Counted from the stretch's first letter, positions 12,229-25,500 are shown. The stretch: DNA of 64,000 nt from Merluccius polli (GCA_030340625.1 JAOPHQ010006257.1:741001-805000), one strand, 5' to 3'. Translations and numbers: made by a program. The notes: generated by a model not told the origin, from the sequence alone.

Positions 12229-12490
12229 GGGGAGCGGGGCAAAGAGGGGTTAACGAAGGGGGCGGGGCAAATAGGGGTTAAAGCAGGAGGCAGGGCAAAG
12301 AGGGGTTAACACAGGAGGTGGGGCAAAGAGGGGTTAACGAAGGGGGCGGGGCAAAGGAGTTATCTCAGGAGGCGGGGCAATGAGGGGTCAATGAAGGGGG
12401 CGGGGCAAAGAGGGGTGATGAAGGGGGCGGGGCAAAGAGGGGTTACAAAAGGGGCGGGACAAAGAGGGGTTAACAAAGGGGGTGGATTGT
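12229..12490. repeat. ~28-30-bp G-rich minisatellite
   Basis: Repeated units read approximately ggggcaaagaggggttaac followed by gaagggggc, about nine copies. Minus-strand open frames here are repeat artefacts. Confidence 0.85.
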
Positions 12491-13031
12491 TTTTCAAGGT
12501 AGGTGGATGGGCCCTTGAGGGGGTTAAGGGTTAAGTCCAGGGTTAACTTAAAGGAGCTATATGTAAGAAATGTACTCAAAGTAATCATAAAATGACCCTA
12601 ATATGTCAATAGACATTGAGGAATCATGTTAATTTCAAGTATTTATGTCAGACATAATAGTAGTCCAGCCAGAATATTTAATTTCAAACGCAATATTTCT
12701 GTGCCGTAAAACTGTTTTGTTTACATTTTGTGTTTTGGTCTGTTGCTCCACCTTCTGCCTAGCGTCCAATCGCGAAGTCAGTACTGTGTCGCCATCCGGG
12801 TTGCCAGACAGGCTGAGCTGCAGCCATTTACTGTATAAGGAAGGCTGCAGCTACAAATGAATTATATTTGGCTTATCGCCATTATTCAGTTTTTGCTAGA
12901 AAAACATGTTTGAAGCGAATCATTGCGTCGTTGCCTCATGGGCGTTTTCACGAAGTCAGTATCGTTTGCTCAATGACTGTATGTAAGGATTTCACACCAT
13001 TGGCCATTTACTGCACACCGACTGCAGTGTG

Positions 13032-13540
13032 TGTTAAGACTCTGCATAGCCTGGCCGCCCTGCTGGCGTATGTTTGTCATTTCTGTGTTTCCCTGTCATC
13101 CCTTACATGTGCGTCTGTTATTGTCCTGTCTCCGCCCCCTTTGTTACATGTGCTTTTGTTTTCGTTGAGTCTGCCCTTCCTGTCTTGTGTTTCCCACCTG
13201 TTGGCCCTTATGTGTAATTGTCCCTAATTGATTTCCTCCCGCTCCCTCCCCTATTTAAGTTCAAGCCTTTGTGTTAGTTCTTGTCGCGTCTTAGCCCATG
13301 TAAGTTGTCCCTATGTGTTTGAGGTCTGAAACTCTCGTTTTTCCTTAATTGTTTTCCGTGTAGGATTCTGCATTTTTTGGTTTGTTTTTTCTATCGATCC
13401 TCTGAGCGTTCTAGTTTTGATTTGTTTAGTTTTGGCCTTTTGCCTATTGTTGCCTAGTCAAATAAAAGACTCCTTTTTTCAAAAGAACTTTCTGCATCCG
13501 TCTCCGCTTTTGGGTCCTGGCCTCCGGTGAATTCCTAACA
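13032..13540 (+). mobile_element. Solo LTR (gypsy-type), 509 bp, with 5-bp TSD
   Basis: The sequence begins TGTTAAG and ends CCTAACA, giving the TG...CA ends and short inverted repeat expected of LTRs. The 5-bp GTGTG is duplicated on both sides (13027-13031 and 13541-13545). Inside are a TATA-like CCTATTTAAG at about 13250 and AATAAA at about 13462, consistent with a + orientation promoter and poly(A) site. No internal retroelement sequence follows, so recombination between LTRs probably left a solo copy. Confidence 0.8.
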
Positions 13541-13545
13541 GTGTG

Positions 13546-13935
13546 GATGATAATAAAACAGCGGTCAGAGCTGGCGTGTGTGTCCGACATGGCTGCTCTA
13601 TTCGGACACATTACTATGAAGCCCCGGTGACGGTGTGGGAGTGCGGATGATAATAAAACAGCGGTAACAACGTGTGTGTGTGTCCGACAGGGCTGCTCTC
13701 CTCGGACACATTACTATGAAGCCCCGGTGATGGTCTGGATGTGTTGGATGAATATAAAACAGCGGTAATTGCCTGAGTGTGTGTCCGACATGGCTGCTCT
13801 ATTCGGACACATTACTATGAAGCCCCGGTGACGGTGTGTGAGTGTGGATGATAATAAAACAGCGGTAACGTGTGTGTCCCCGAGAGGGCTGCTTTATTCG
13901 GACACATTACTATGAAGCCCCGGTGACGGTGATGC
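13546..13935. repeat. 100-bp satellite-like tandem repeat, ~4 copies, inside the TTAA transposon
   Basis: Units beginning gatgataataaaacagcgg start at 13546, 13646, 13747 and 13847. Each contains gtgtccgacatggctgctct and gaagccccggtga. Confidence 0.9.
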
Positions 13936-14267
13936 AGTTGGTCAATATTATCAGGGATCTATGCAAGGCAAGTGTATTTGTATAGCACACTTCATACACA
14001 GAGGCAATTCTATGTTCTTTACCTAAATAAAAGCAAAGAACAGTATGTAAAACACTTGTCGTGGTTGCTCCTTCTAGTAGACGCAGTGTTGTGTTGAGTA
14101 CTCCGGGAACGGGGAATCTGGCAACCGCTACTCTGGGGGGGGAGGGGGAGGGAGTACCACGCTGTACAGTATTTACAACGTGGTTGCAATAACAGTTTTG
14201 GCCAGAGAGGACGCAATCCTACATATAGTTCCTTTAAGGGGTAATTAAAGGATTTGATTTCAGGTTT

Positions 14268-14490
14268 AAGATACGTTGTCAGGGTTGAGTTACAGGGTGA
14301 AGGGTTCAGGGTTGAGTTACAGGGTAAGTTAAGGGGTGACAGGTTCGGGTTAAGTTACAGGGTTCAGGGTTAAGTTACAGGATGAAAGGTTCAGGGTTAT
14401 GTTAGGGGGTGGAGGGTTCAGGATTTAAGTTAAGGGGTTCAGGGTTCAGGGTTATGTTTCAGGGTTCAGGGTTAAGTTAAGGGCTGAGTT
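14268..14490. repeat. Degenerate minisatellite (agggttcagggttaagttac)
   Basis: About ten degenerate units of roughly 20 bp are present. The array lies immediately downstream of the gls stop codon (14504-14506), so it falls within the likely gls 3' UTR. Confidence 0.8.
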
Positions 14491-14503
14491 AAGTGTTGAG
14501 GCC

Positions 14504-15441
14504 CTACAGCAGAGCATCCAGGTTGTTGTGGGCCGTCTCAGGGCTCTGGGGGCTCTGGGGGGGGCTGGACTGGGTGTGGTAGTCCTGCAGGATGGTGACC
14601 ACGTCATGGTGGCCAAAATGCACTGCCTCGTCCATAGGGGTGTTCCCCCACCTACACACACACACACACATGAATATATAAGAACACACACACACATTAT
14701 ATATAACACACTAGGGGTGACCCCGAATAGTCAACTATTCAACGATTCGATCTAAGGAGCATGATTTGACTGCCAATTTCATAGTCGAATCGTTGGCAAA
14801 ACACAGGATTATTCCATTCGGGCTATAGGCGGTGCTGAATGTCTGATTTTACATATAGTTTCTTTCTCCCAATAAATCATGATATATAGCCTATTTTTGT
14901 ATAAACAAGTGCAATACACACTGCCGCCGCCGCGCCTCTGACACAAGCCCCTAGCACACACAGGAAGCGTAGGAAGCGTCGCGCTGCGGCACGTCAACAG
15001 GAATATAGTCGTCTCCAGAGCAAAAGAAAAGAAAAAAGCGCCTTTTCGGCGGCACTTGACGCGCGGCGACGCTGTGAAATAGGACAGTGGCGTGAAGTGT
15101 AGCCGGGCGGCGCGCATCTGCTGCCGCCAGTGTGGGGGTGTACATAGAAAATAATAGGGGCGGCTGTTTTGATGCGCGCCGTTTGGCCGCCGAACGGCCT
15201 CGAAATTGTAATCGAAATTGTTTAATTGAGTGTTTCAGCTCTTTAGTCTGGTGTGGAAAAAATGGAAGTCAATGTCGCAAATGAGAATATGGATCAATGT
15301 GCAAAAAAAAAAGAAAAAAACATGATTCGACGATCAGTCGACTATAGGCAAGACTTGACGAATCAGATTCGACTATGTAAATTCTTAGTCGAGGACACCC
15401 CTATAACACACACACATGTATGTATATATATATGTGTGTCT

Positions 15442-15474
<33 letters not shown>

Positions 15475-16465
15475 TAGTGGTGGGCCGTTATCGGCGTTAA
15501 CGCGCTGCGATAACGCGAGACTCTTATCGCGCGATAAAAAAATTATCGCCGTTAATCTATTCTCAAAGTTGGGTTGGGAGCTGGGTCTATACCGGATTTC
15601 CACCAAGGAAGGTAAGCGCTGCGGAACGGCTGCGCTGCGGAACGGCTGCGTCCTTATATATACAGTATATATACTGACGATTTGTCACGCCCCTAGACGT
15701 CTGATGCTGACGCAAAAGGTACCCTCCCGCGTCTGTGTGAAACGATCTGGGGGTTCTCATAAACCCGTTGGCGGTGGTAAGAGACGAGCAGAGTCTACAG
15801 CGTCCGCTCGCAGAGCAGAGTCTACAGCGTCCGCAGTCTACTGTGAAACAATTCACTCCAAAAAGGGTTAGGGTTAGGGTTAGGGTTATGGTTAGGGTTA
15901 GGGTTATGGTAATCTATCACCGTGACCGGGTTATTATTGGAGTGAATGGACGCTGTAGACTCTGCTCGTCTCTTACCACCGCGAACGGGTTTATGAGAAC
16001 CCAGATCGTTTCACACAGACACGGGAGGGAACCTTCTGCGTCAATGTCAGACGTCTAGGGGCGTGACAAATCGTCGGTATATTACGAGTTGGGATGAGAA
16101 CGGGCTGCCCCCCCCCGTCGGTCGTAGGTCTGGGCAGTGGCGCCTTAATGCACGGGCTTACCTGGGCTTCAGCCCGGGGCCTCGGCCAATCAGGGGCCTC
16201 TTAAAAAATATATATTTTTAAAAAAGATGATAAACGTCCGTATTCGCGGTGTCATTACTGCCCCCCCCCCGCCCCGTCAACAATCGCGCACCCCTCTTCC
16301 CCTCCGGTCAACAATCGCACACCTCTCCCCCTCCGGTCAACAATCGCACACCTCTCCCCCTCCGGTCAACAATGGCACACCTCTCCCCCTCCGGTCAACA
16401 ATCGCACACCTCTCCCCCTCCGGTCAACAATCGCACACCTCTCCCCCTCCGGTCAACAATCGCGC

Positions 16466-16500
<35 letters not shown>

Positions 16501-16543
16501 TCAACAATCGCGCACCTCTCCCCCTCCGGTCAACAATCGCGCC

Positions 16544-16581
<38 letters not shown>

Positions 16582-19500
16582 ACCTGTCTTTGGGTACTGG
16601 GTTGACTTTACAGCCCTCCAGCAGGAACCTCACAACTTCAGCATGCCCTGAAACACAAAAATATGTTTACATTCATCTCTGTACTTCAATAACTTATATC
16701 ATCTTTATACTTCAATACATTATATCATCTTTATACTTCACCGTGCTGTGCTCTCCCCACCAGAATGTTCACTGGCCGTAGTTGAAGTTGTAAGAAGGTG
16801 GTATATATCTGTTGCTTTACCTTCTGCAGCCGCCACATGGAGAGCTGTCCGCGAGTCATAGTCCCTCTGCTCCATGTCCATAGAGGACAATGCAAACCTA
16901 CACACACACACACACACGGTTGGTTGGTTTAAATGGGAGGTTGTAGCTTTGCGGTAGGTTTAAAGGGGAGGTTTTAGTTCTATGCGGTAGGGTTAAAGGG
17001 GAGGTTGTAGTTCTATGTGGTAGGGTTAAAGGGGAGGTTGTAGTTCTGCGGTAGGTTTAAAGGGGAGGTTGTAAATGTGTGATAGGTTTAAAGGGGAGGT
17101 TGTAGCTCTGCAGTAGGTTTAAAGAGGAGGCTGTAGTTCTGTGGTGGGTTTAAAGGGGAGGTTGTAGTTCTGCGGTAAGTTAAAAGGGGAGGTTGTAGTA
17201 CCTCCTCAGAGCTGAAACATCTCCAGTGTAGGCAGCAAATAGCAGATTAATCACCGACTTCACCTGCAAACAAACAGCAGCGATGTAATCAATCAGTTAC
17301 CAATATGATCAATAAGATGAAGAGCTTGGTGTAAACTGACTCCACTCAGCAGGCTGAACACAGTTGGGGTAAAAGGTCACATGCTTGGTCTAGAAATAGT
17401 GGCAAGGTCAACAAGACAGACAGACAGCAGGCTGACAGACAGACAGAGAGACAGGCAGGATGACAGAAAGACAGACCAACAGACTCCTACCCTCTGGTCT
17501 CCCCCCTCTCTACGGGGGTCCAGTTTCTTGGCGAAGTGTCTGAGGTTGTCATAGTTGTGGAAGTTACACAGCGACACCAGGTCCTGAAACCAACCAATCA
17601 CACGTTACTACTAACCAACCACACTTTAATACCCACCAACCAATCACACGTTACTACTGACCAACCACACTTTAGTACCCACCAACCAATCACACGTTAC
17701 TACTGACCAACCACACTTTAATACCCACCAACCAATCACACGTTACTACTGACCAACCACACTTTAATACCCACCAACCAATCACACTTTAATACCAACC
17801 AACCAATCACACGTTACTACTGACCAACCACACTTTAATACCCACCAACCAATCACACTTTAATACCAACCAACCAATCACACGTTACTACTGACCAACC
17901 ACACTTTAATACCCACCAACCAATCACACTTTAATACCAACCAACCAATCACACGTTACTACTGACCAACCACACTTTAATACCAACCAACCAATCACAC
18001 GTTACTACTGACCAACCACACTTTAATACCCACCAACCAATCACACTTTAATACCAACCAACCAATCACACGTTACTACTGACCAACCACACTTTAATAC
18101 CCACCAACCAATCACACGTTACTACTGACAACCACACTTTAATACCAACCAACCAATCACACGTTACTACTGACCAACCACACTTTAATACCCACCAACC
18201 AATCACACGTTACTACTGACCAACCACACTTTAATACCCACCAACCAATCACACTTTAATACCAACCAACCAATCACACGTTACTACTGACCAACCACAC
18301 TTTAATACCCACCAACCAATCACACTTTAATACCAACCAACCAATCACACGTTACTACTGACCAACCACACTTTAATACCCACCAACCAATCACACTTTA
18401 ATACCAACCAACCAATCACACGTTACTACTGACCAACCACACTTTAATACCAACCAACCAATCACACGTTACTACTGACCAACCACACTTTAATACCCAC
18501 CAACCAATCACACTTTAATACCAACCAACCAATCACACGTTACTACTGACCAACCACACTTTAATACCCACCAACCAATCACACGTTACTACTGACAACC
18601 ACACTTTAATACCAACCAACCAATCACACGTTACTACTGACCAACCACACTTTAATACCCACCAACCAATCACACGTTATACTGACCAACCACATTTTAA
18701 TACCCACCAACCAATCACACTTTAATACCAACCAACCAATCACACATTACTACTGACCAACCACACTTTAATACCCACCAACCAATCACACGTTACTACT
18801 GACCAACCACACTTTAATACCAACCAACCAATCACACATTACTACTGACCAACCACACTTTAATACCAACCAACCAATCGCATGTTACTACTGACCAACC
18901 ACACTTTAATACCAACCAACCAATCGCACGTTACTACTGACCAACCACACTTTAATACCAACCAACCAATCACATGTTACTACTGACCAACCACACTTTA
19001 ATACCAACCAACCAATCGCACGTTACTACTGACCAACCACACTTTAATACCAACCAACCAATCGCACGTTACTACTGACCAACCACACTTTAATACCAAC
19101 CAACCAATCACATGTTACTACTGACCAACCACACTTTAATACCAACCAACCAATCGCACGTTACTACTGACCAACCACACTTTAATACCAACCAACCAAT
19201 CACATGTTACTACTGACCAACCACACTTTAATACCAACCAACCAATCGCATGTTACTACTGACCAACCACACTTTAATACCAACCAATCAATCACACGTT
19301 ACTATTGACCAACCAACACACTTTAGTACCAACTAACCAATCACTTTAATAGTAGCTAAGATGGAGCCTAAGTGTTAGTAGTGAAGCTGTAGCCTAGTGT
19401 TAGCACTGAAACTGTAGCGTTATCAGTTAAGCTGTAGCCTAACGTTAGCAATGAAGCTGTAGCCTAGCTTTAGCTGTGAAGCTGTAGCCTAGCGTGAGCA

Positions 19501-22500
19501 ATAAAGCTGAAGCCTATCATTAGTAGTGAAGCTGTAGCCTAGTGTTAGCACTGAAACTGTAGCGTTAGCAGTTAAGCTGTAGCCTAGCTTTAGCAATGAA
19601 GTTGTAGCCTAGCTTTAGCTGTGAAGCTGTAGCCTAGCGTGAGCAATACAACTGAAGCCTATCATTAGTAGTGAAGCTGTAGCCTAGTGTTAGCACTGAA
19701 ACTGTACCGTTAGCAGTTAAGCTGTAGCCTAGCATTAGCAGTGAAGCTAAAGCCTAGCATTAGCAATGAAGCTGTAGCCTATCATTAGCAGTGAAGCTGT
19801 TGCCTAGTGTAGCGTTATCAGTGTAGCTGTAGTGTTAGTGTTATCAGCGAAGATGTAGCGTAGCGTAGCGTTATCAGTGTAGCTGTAGTGTTAGTGTTAT
19901 CAGTGAAGCTGTAGCCTAGCGTTATCAGTAAAGCTGTAGCCTAGTGTTAGCATTAGCAGGGAAGCTGTAGTGTAGCCTAGCATTATCAGTGAAGCTGTAG
20001 CCTAGCGTTAGCACTAGCAGTGAAGCGGTAGCCTTGACATACGGTGCAGAACTGGATGCCTCTGACGCTGTTGCCCAGCTTGTCCAGCGGGGGCGACCAA
20101 CACATGATGCCCATCACGTTGGGGACCACCAGCAGGATCCCTCCGGCCACACCAGACTTAGCGGGCAGACCCACCTGGGGAACCACCACACCAGCCCAAA
20201 GGTCACAACCCTGATGCGCCCCTTCAGGACATACGCCAACGAACAATCAAACAATCATGTCTTTCATGTCTACAGTCAAACATGCATTGGTTTGGGATCT
20301 GTTATCTGTTTTAGGATGCCGTGATTTTCACCAAGTTACCAGGGTTACCAATATTATGGAGGTTACCAAGGTTACAGGTTACCAAGGGAACCCGGGTTAC
20401 TATGGTTAAGGAGTTACCAAGGTTACCACCAGCAGACGTTAAGAGTGATACTGACGTGGAAGGCGAACTGTCCGGAGAAGTCGTACATGCCACATGAATG
20501 CATGAGGCTGAGGGTGTTCCGCACCGCCTCCGGGCTCAAAACACGCTCCCCTGTGATTGGACAGAAACCGCCATTGGCCAGCGTTGCGGCCATGACGCTG
20601 GCGCTCTCGCAGGTGACTTCAATGGAGCACAGCTAGCAGGGAGGGGAGACCATTAGGATTAGCTCACTGGCTAACTAAACAACTAGCAGGGAGGAGAGAC
20701 CATTAAGTTGAGCTCACTTGCTAACCGAACAGCTAGCAGGGAGTAGAGACCATTAGGATTAGCTTCCTGGCTAACTCAACTGCTAGCAGTGAGGAGAGAC
20801 CATTATGATTAACTCTGGCGAACACAACAGCTAACTGAATGGCTAGCAGGGAGGAGAGACCATTAGGATTAGCTCACTGGCTAACTGCACTATCGTTTAA
20901 CCTAACTTAGCCATTTAACCAAACACTTAATTGACTAGCTAACTCCCAGCTATCTGAAGAGTTAGCTAGACTGCTAAAAAGACATTAAACTAGAAACTTA
21001 ACAGACTACCTATTCTAATATATAACTGGCCAGATGACACGCCAGCTAAATTCACATAATAATTGTCACTAGAACTGGACGTCTAGCTAGTGATGTTGGT
21101 TTATCCCTGTCAACAGGACAAACAGCATCATTTGTTTATCGTGTCGTATGGAAAGCATTGACGTTGTTTATTGTTTACCTGGAAATAGAAATCCAAGATG
21201 GAGGTCATGTCCGTTCCCTCTGGAAAACACTGAAAGAAGAAGACCAGATTAGAACTTGCCACCCTACCAGTTGGTTAAGTCCACTAGGTAGATCTAGCCA
21301 TCATACATCTGGGTGGACACTCCCACTTGTGATGTAACAAATGGGTCAATTTTGAAATGGTTCGTAATAGCCCTTGAACACCAACAGTAGTGCAGTGTAC
21401 ATTCACAGGCTCTTACTTTCTTCTCTTTCAGGTAGTAGCCAATAGCAAAGTTCCTGTCTCCAGACTCTCTCTCTGACTGGAATCTGCAAGGGAGGAACCG
21501 CAAGTAAAGTAGCCTACTGCAAAAGTTTAGTATTGACGTTCTCTAAAGTCCTCCAGCATGCTACAACATTACATTCTGGGGAGGACTACTCGCAATGTAG
21601 CGCAGTACTTTAAAAGTAATAGCCTGGCAAGCCAGACCCTACATCAGAAAGATGTAGGGTCTGGCATTGCTCCATTGGCAGTGTGGGTGGGATAAACGGT
21701 TGTCTTTCAAGTTCCCTCTGCACGCAATAGGATAGCGCTACAACCAATCAGAGCAACGAAGAAGGTGACGTAGTGTGAGTGACGGAAAATAGTCCATGGG
21801 GAAGTGTTCCTTATGGTGGATTGTGGAAGAATAGTGAAATAAAATGTTAACTTCAAGTCTTGAAGAGTCGCGGCCAAAGCCGAGTCGAAAGACAGCTGTT
21901 CGCCAGCAGCAGCAGCCATTGTTTACCTCTAACACGGAACCGTCGCAACTCTGTCGTCATGGTAGCCCGGCTTCCAATTCCGCCCCTCACGATGTGATTG
22001 GCCTGACAGATTTTCTGTTTCCAGCAGCGCAAAACGACGACAAAAGGCTAGACCCCCTGGCTGCAAATTAAATGTGCTGCCGCTAGGGGCGTCTAGATTT
22101 CAAGGCTAGTGTTAAGCACTATTGTTCAGTATTGTAGTGTGGTATATTATACTCACGTAGCATTGCTGAAGCCCACATACTCATTTCCTGCCAATTTATT
22201 CATGAAGTTCATTACCTACAGAACCAGACCCCATACACACCAGAACCACACCCCATACACACCAGAACCACACCCCATACACACCAGAGCACAGGAAGTT
22301 AAAGAGGTCCTTTTCTTATGACATCACAAGTACAGATAATTTAGTCAGTTTTGAACTAAAAAGTAGTGATGTGTAGTGTAGCAAGCTATAGTACTACTAT
22401 TATGCTATTATACGTGCACACACACACACACACACACACAGTTGTGTACTTACATAGTCGAACTTCTCAGCGTTGCTCGCTCCATGCTGTAAACCAGAAA

Positions 22501-25500
22501 TACTTGGTTATAATCAACAAACATTAAGCTAACACATATAACTAACGTATAAGCACTACAACTCACATCTACTTTATTAAATAGTTAAATGACATTAAGC
22601 TAACACATATAACTAACATATTAGCACTACAACTCACATCTAGTTTATTAAACAGTTAAATTACATTTAGCTAACTCACATAACTAACATATTAGCACTA
22701 CAACTCACATCTAGTTTATTAAACAGTTAAATTACATTTAGCTAACTCACATAACTAACGTATTAGCACTACAATTCACATCTAGTTTATTTAACAGCCA
22801 AACAATATTATTCCAACATCCAACATTCCAACAATATTAGTGACTTGTGAGATAACCGGGTGAAAATAAAGTTAATTTCTTTCTATAACTTATCTTCACT
22901 TATGCAACTATTTCCTAATAGTTAAACTATTTCCCCAAAATCAAGGAGCTAATTTGTAGACGTTGAGCTGCTCTAGGTCACATTTTATGGTCAAATATGC
23001 CAAATGGTCCCCATACTCTGTCAGGTATGAGTGAGTCAAGTGAGAATATCTTGATGGTGTCCGTCCCTGCCTCTGTAGGGCTCAATAGGAGATAAACCTT
23101 TTTTTTTTTGCCACTCCCTGTAGCCTGTGACTAATCAGGCAAGCTCTAAGGCTGTGACCAATCAGGCAAGCTCTGAGGCTGTGGTAACCATCACCTGGAG
23201 GTCCTGTTCTAAACATCTAGTTAGTCTACTCTACAAGTAACCATCATCTGGAGGTCCTGTTCTAAACATCTAATTAGTCTACTCTACAGGTAACCATCAC
23301 CTGGAGGTCCTGTTCTAAACATCTAGTTAGTCTACTCTACAAGTAACCATCATCTGGAGGTCCTTTTCTAAACATCTAGTTAGTCTACCCTACAGGTAAC
23401 CATCACCTGGAGGTCCTGTTGTAAACATCTAGTTAGTCTACTCTACAGGGAACCATCATCTGGAGGTCCTGTTGTAAACAGCTAATTAGTCTACTCTACC
23501 ATCATCTGGAGGTCCTGTTTTAAACATCTAGTTAGATCTGGTTAAGTAGACAGAGTGTCTGGTAAATTAGTCTACAGGTTTAACCAACATCACCTGAAAC
23601 TGATGGGCTGACAGTTCTATCTAACATCTGCAAAAGAGTTGTTATGTGGAGCATGTGGCTACTAGCAGGTTTAGTGGTGAGGCAAGGTGTAAAAACAAAA
23701 AATGAGTGTAAGAGTTAGACATTAATATCAGACCCCTTCTCATTCACACCAAACAAAGAATATTTCAACAAGAAAGATTTACCAACATCAGCACTGGCCA
23801 TAACTTCCCCTAGATCCTAATGCTGTAAACATATGACACCAAACACGCAGCTTTCAGAGTTACATAGCAGACACCTTTACTGTACTGGTAGCCTCATGAG
23901 ACCATCCCAATCTCTAGTTCACATTCTGTTTCTCTCTGGAGATCGGACTGGCCAGGCTTCAAGTTATGCTCACGTGGCCAAACCACAAGCTGGTTCGGAC
24001 CAATCAGCATCCTACAGGGAACTACTGGCAGCTACGTGGTTTAGGTTTGACGACAGCGAGAAGCGACTGTTCATTTGAAACAACAATGGCGGCTCCTAAA
24101 GAGGTTAGCGTAGATGTTGCTATAGCATTAATGATATATATATATCCTTTTGAAAGTGCCTGCCCTTTTCCAAAGTGTTTCCAAGGACGACTGCCCAGAT
24201 GGTTCTGTGTAACAAACCATCTGGTGCTTTGTCAGGTTACTGTACTGTAACCGATATTTCTAAAATCCAATGTGGTGGGTTCGATTGCTGCAGTGTGCGC
24301 CTTGTTTGACAGCAGTTCAGTTATCTAGTCTAGTCTATCAGAACATGAAGCCCAGTCTATCAGAACATGAAGCCTAGTCTAAAAGAACATGAAGCCCAGT
24401 CTATCAGAACATGAAGCCTAGTCTAGCAGAACAAGCCAAGAGCAGATCAGGGCTTTAGTGTAGCACTTCATCTCATACTGACATCACTAAGTGACACTTG
24501 GTGAAGTCTTGACAACAGGCATTGTTATTGGTTGCTGGTGAATGGCTGCAGACTAGGAGCCAATCAGATTGTGTCTTGGTTGAGGTGATGGGGTAGAACC
24601 GGATCAGAGCAGTTGGTTAGGTGTGGGCAAGCGTGATGGTCTCTCTCTCTGTCTGTTTGTTTTAATCCTCTCATAGAGATTATCTATCATCTACAATCTC
24701 TTCATATTCTCTAATCCACTGGGGACACACACCAACAGCCCTTTTATTAAATATCATTCTTATATCTTATACCATCACCAGACTCATAGATCTTATACCA
24801 TCATCAGACTCTTATATCTTGTACCATCACCAGACTCTTATATCTTATACCATCATCAGACTCTTATATCTTGTACCATCACCAGACTCTTATATCTTAT
24901 ACCATCATCAGACTCTTATATCTTATACCATCATCAGACTCTTATATCTTATACCATCACCAGACTCTTATATCTTATACCATCATCAGACTCTTATATC
25001 TTATACCATCACCAGACTCTTATATCTTATACCATCATCAGACTCTTATATCTTATACCATCATCAGACTCTTATATCTTATACCATCATCAGACTCTTA
25101 TATCTTATACCATTACCAGACTCGTATATCTTATACAATCACCAGACTCTTATATCTTATACCATCATCAGACTCTTATATCTTATGCCATTACCAGACT
25201 CGTATATCTTATACCATCATCAGACTCTTATATCTTATACCATCATCAGACTCTTATATCTTATACCATTACCAGACTCGTATATCTTATACAATCACCA
25301 GACTCTTATATCTTATACCATCATCAGACTCTTATATCTTATACCATTACCAGACTTGTATATCTTATACCATCATCAGACTCTTATATCTTATACCATC
25401 ATCAGACTCTTATATCTTATACCATCACCAGACTCTTATATTTTATACCATCACCAGACTCTTATATCTTACACCATCACCAGACTCTTATATCTTATAC

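Larger units (their letters stand above)
12552..14233. mobile_element. TTAA-flanked non-autonomous DNA transposon (piggyBac- or Kolobok-type), 1682 bp
   Basis: The left end AGGAGCTATATGT at 12552 and the right end ACATATAGTTCCT ending at 14233 are inverted repeats with one mismatch over 13 bp. Both ends are flanked by TTAA (12548-12551 and 14234-14237), a target duplication known for piggyBac and Kolobok superfamilies. No transposase ORF is present. The interior holds a nested solo LTR (13032-13540) and a four-copy 100-bp tandem repeat (13546-~13935). Without those insertions or expansions the element would be under 900 bp. Confidence 0.75.

Noticed and set aside
12868..13227. 119-residue + frame
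   Set aside because: It crosses from the TTAA transposon into the nested solo LTR, so it is not a real gene.
15865..15911. Interstitial telomere or chromosome end
   Set aside because: Only about 45 bp of TTAGGG-like repeats inside a fold-back within a gene intron; not a chromosome terminus.
17586..19345. CRISPR-like array of regularly spaced repeats
   Set aside because: The intervals are themselves repeats, not unique spacers, and the genome is eukaryotic; it is an intronic minisatellite.
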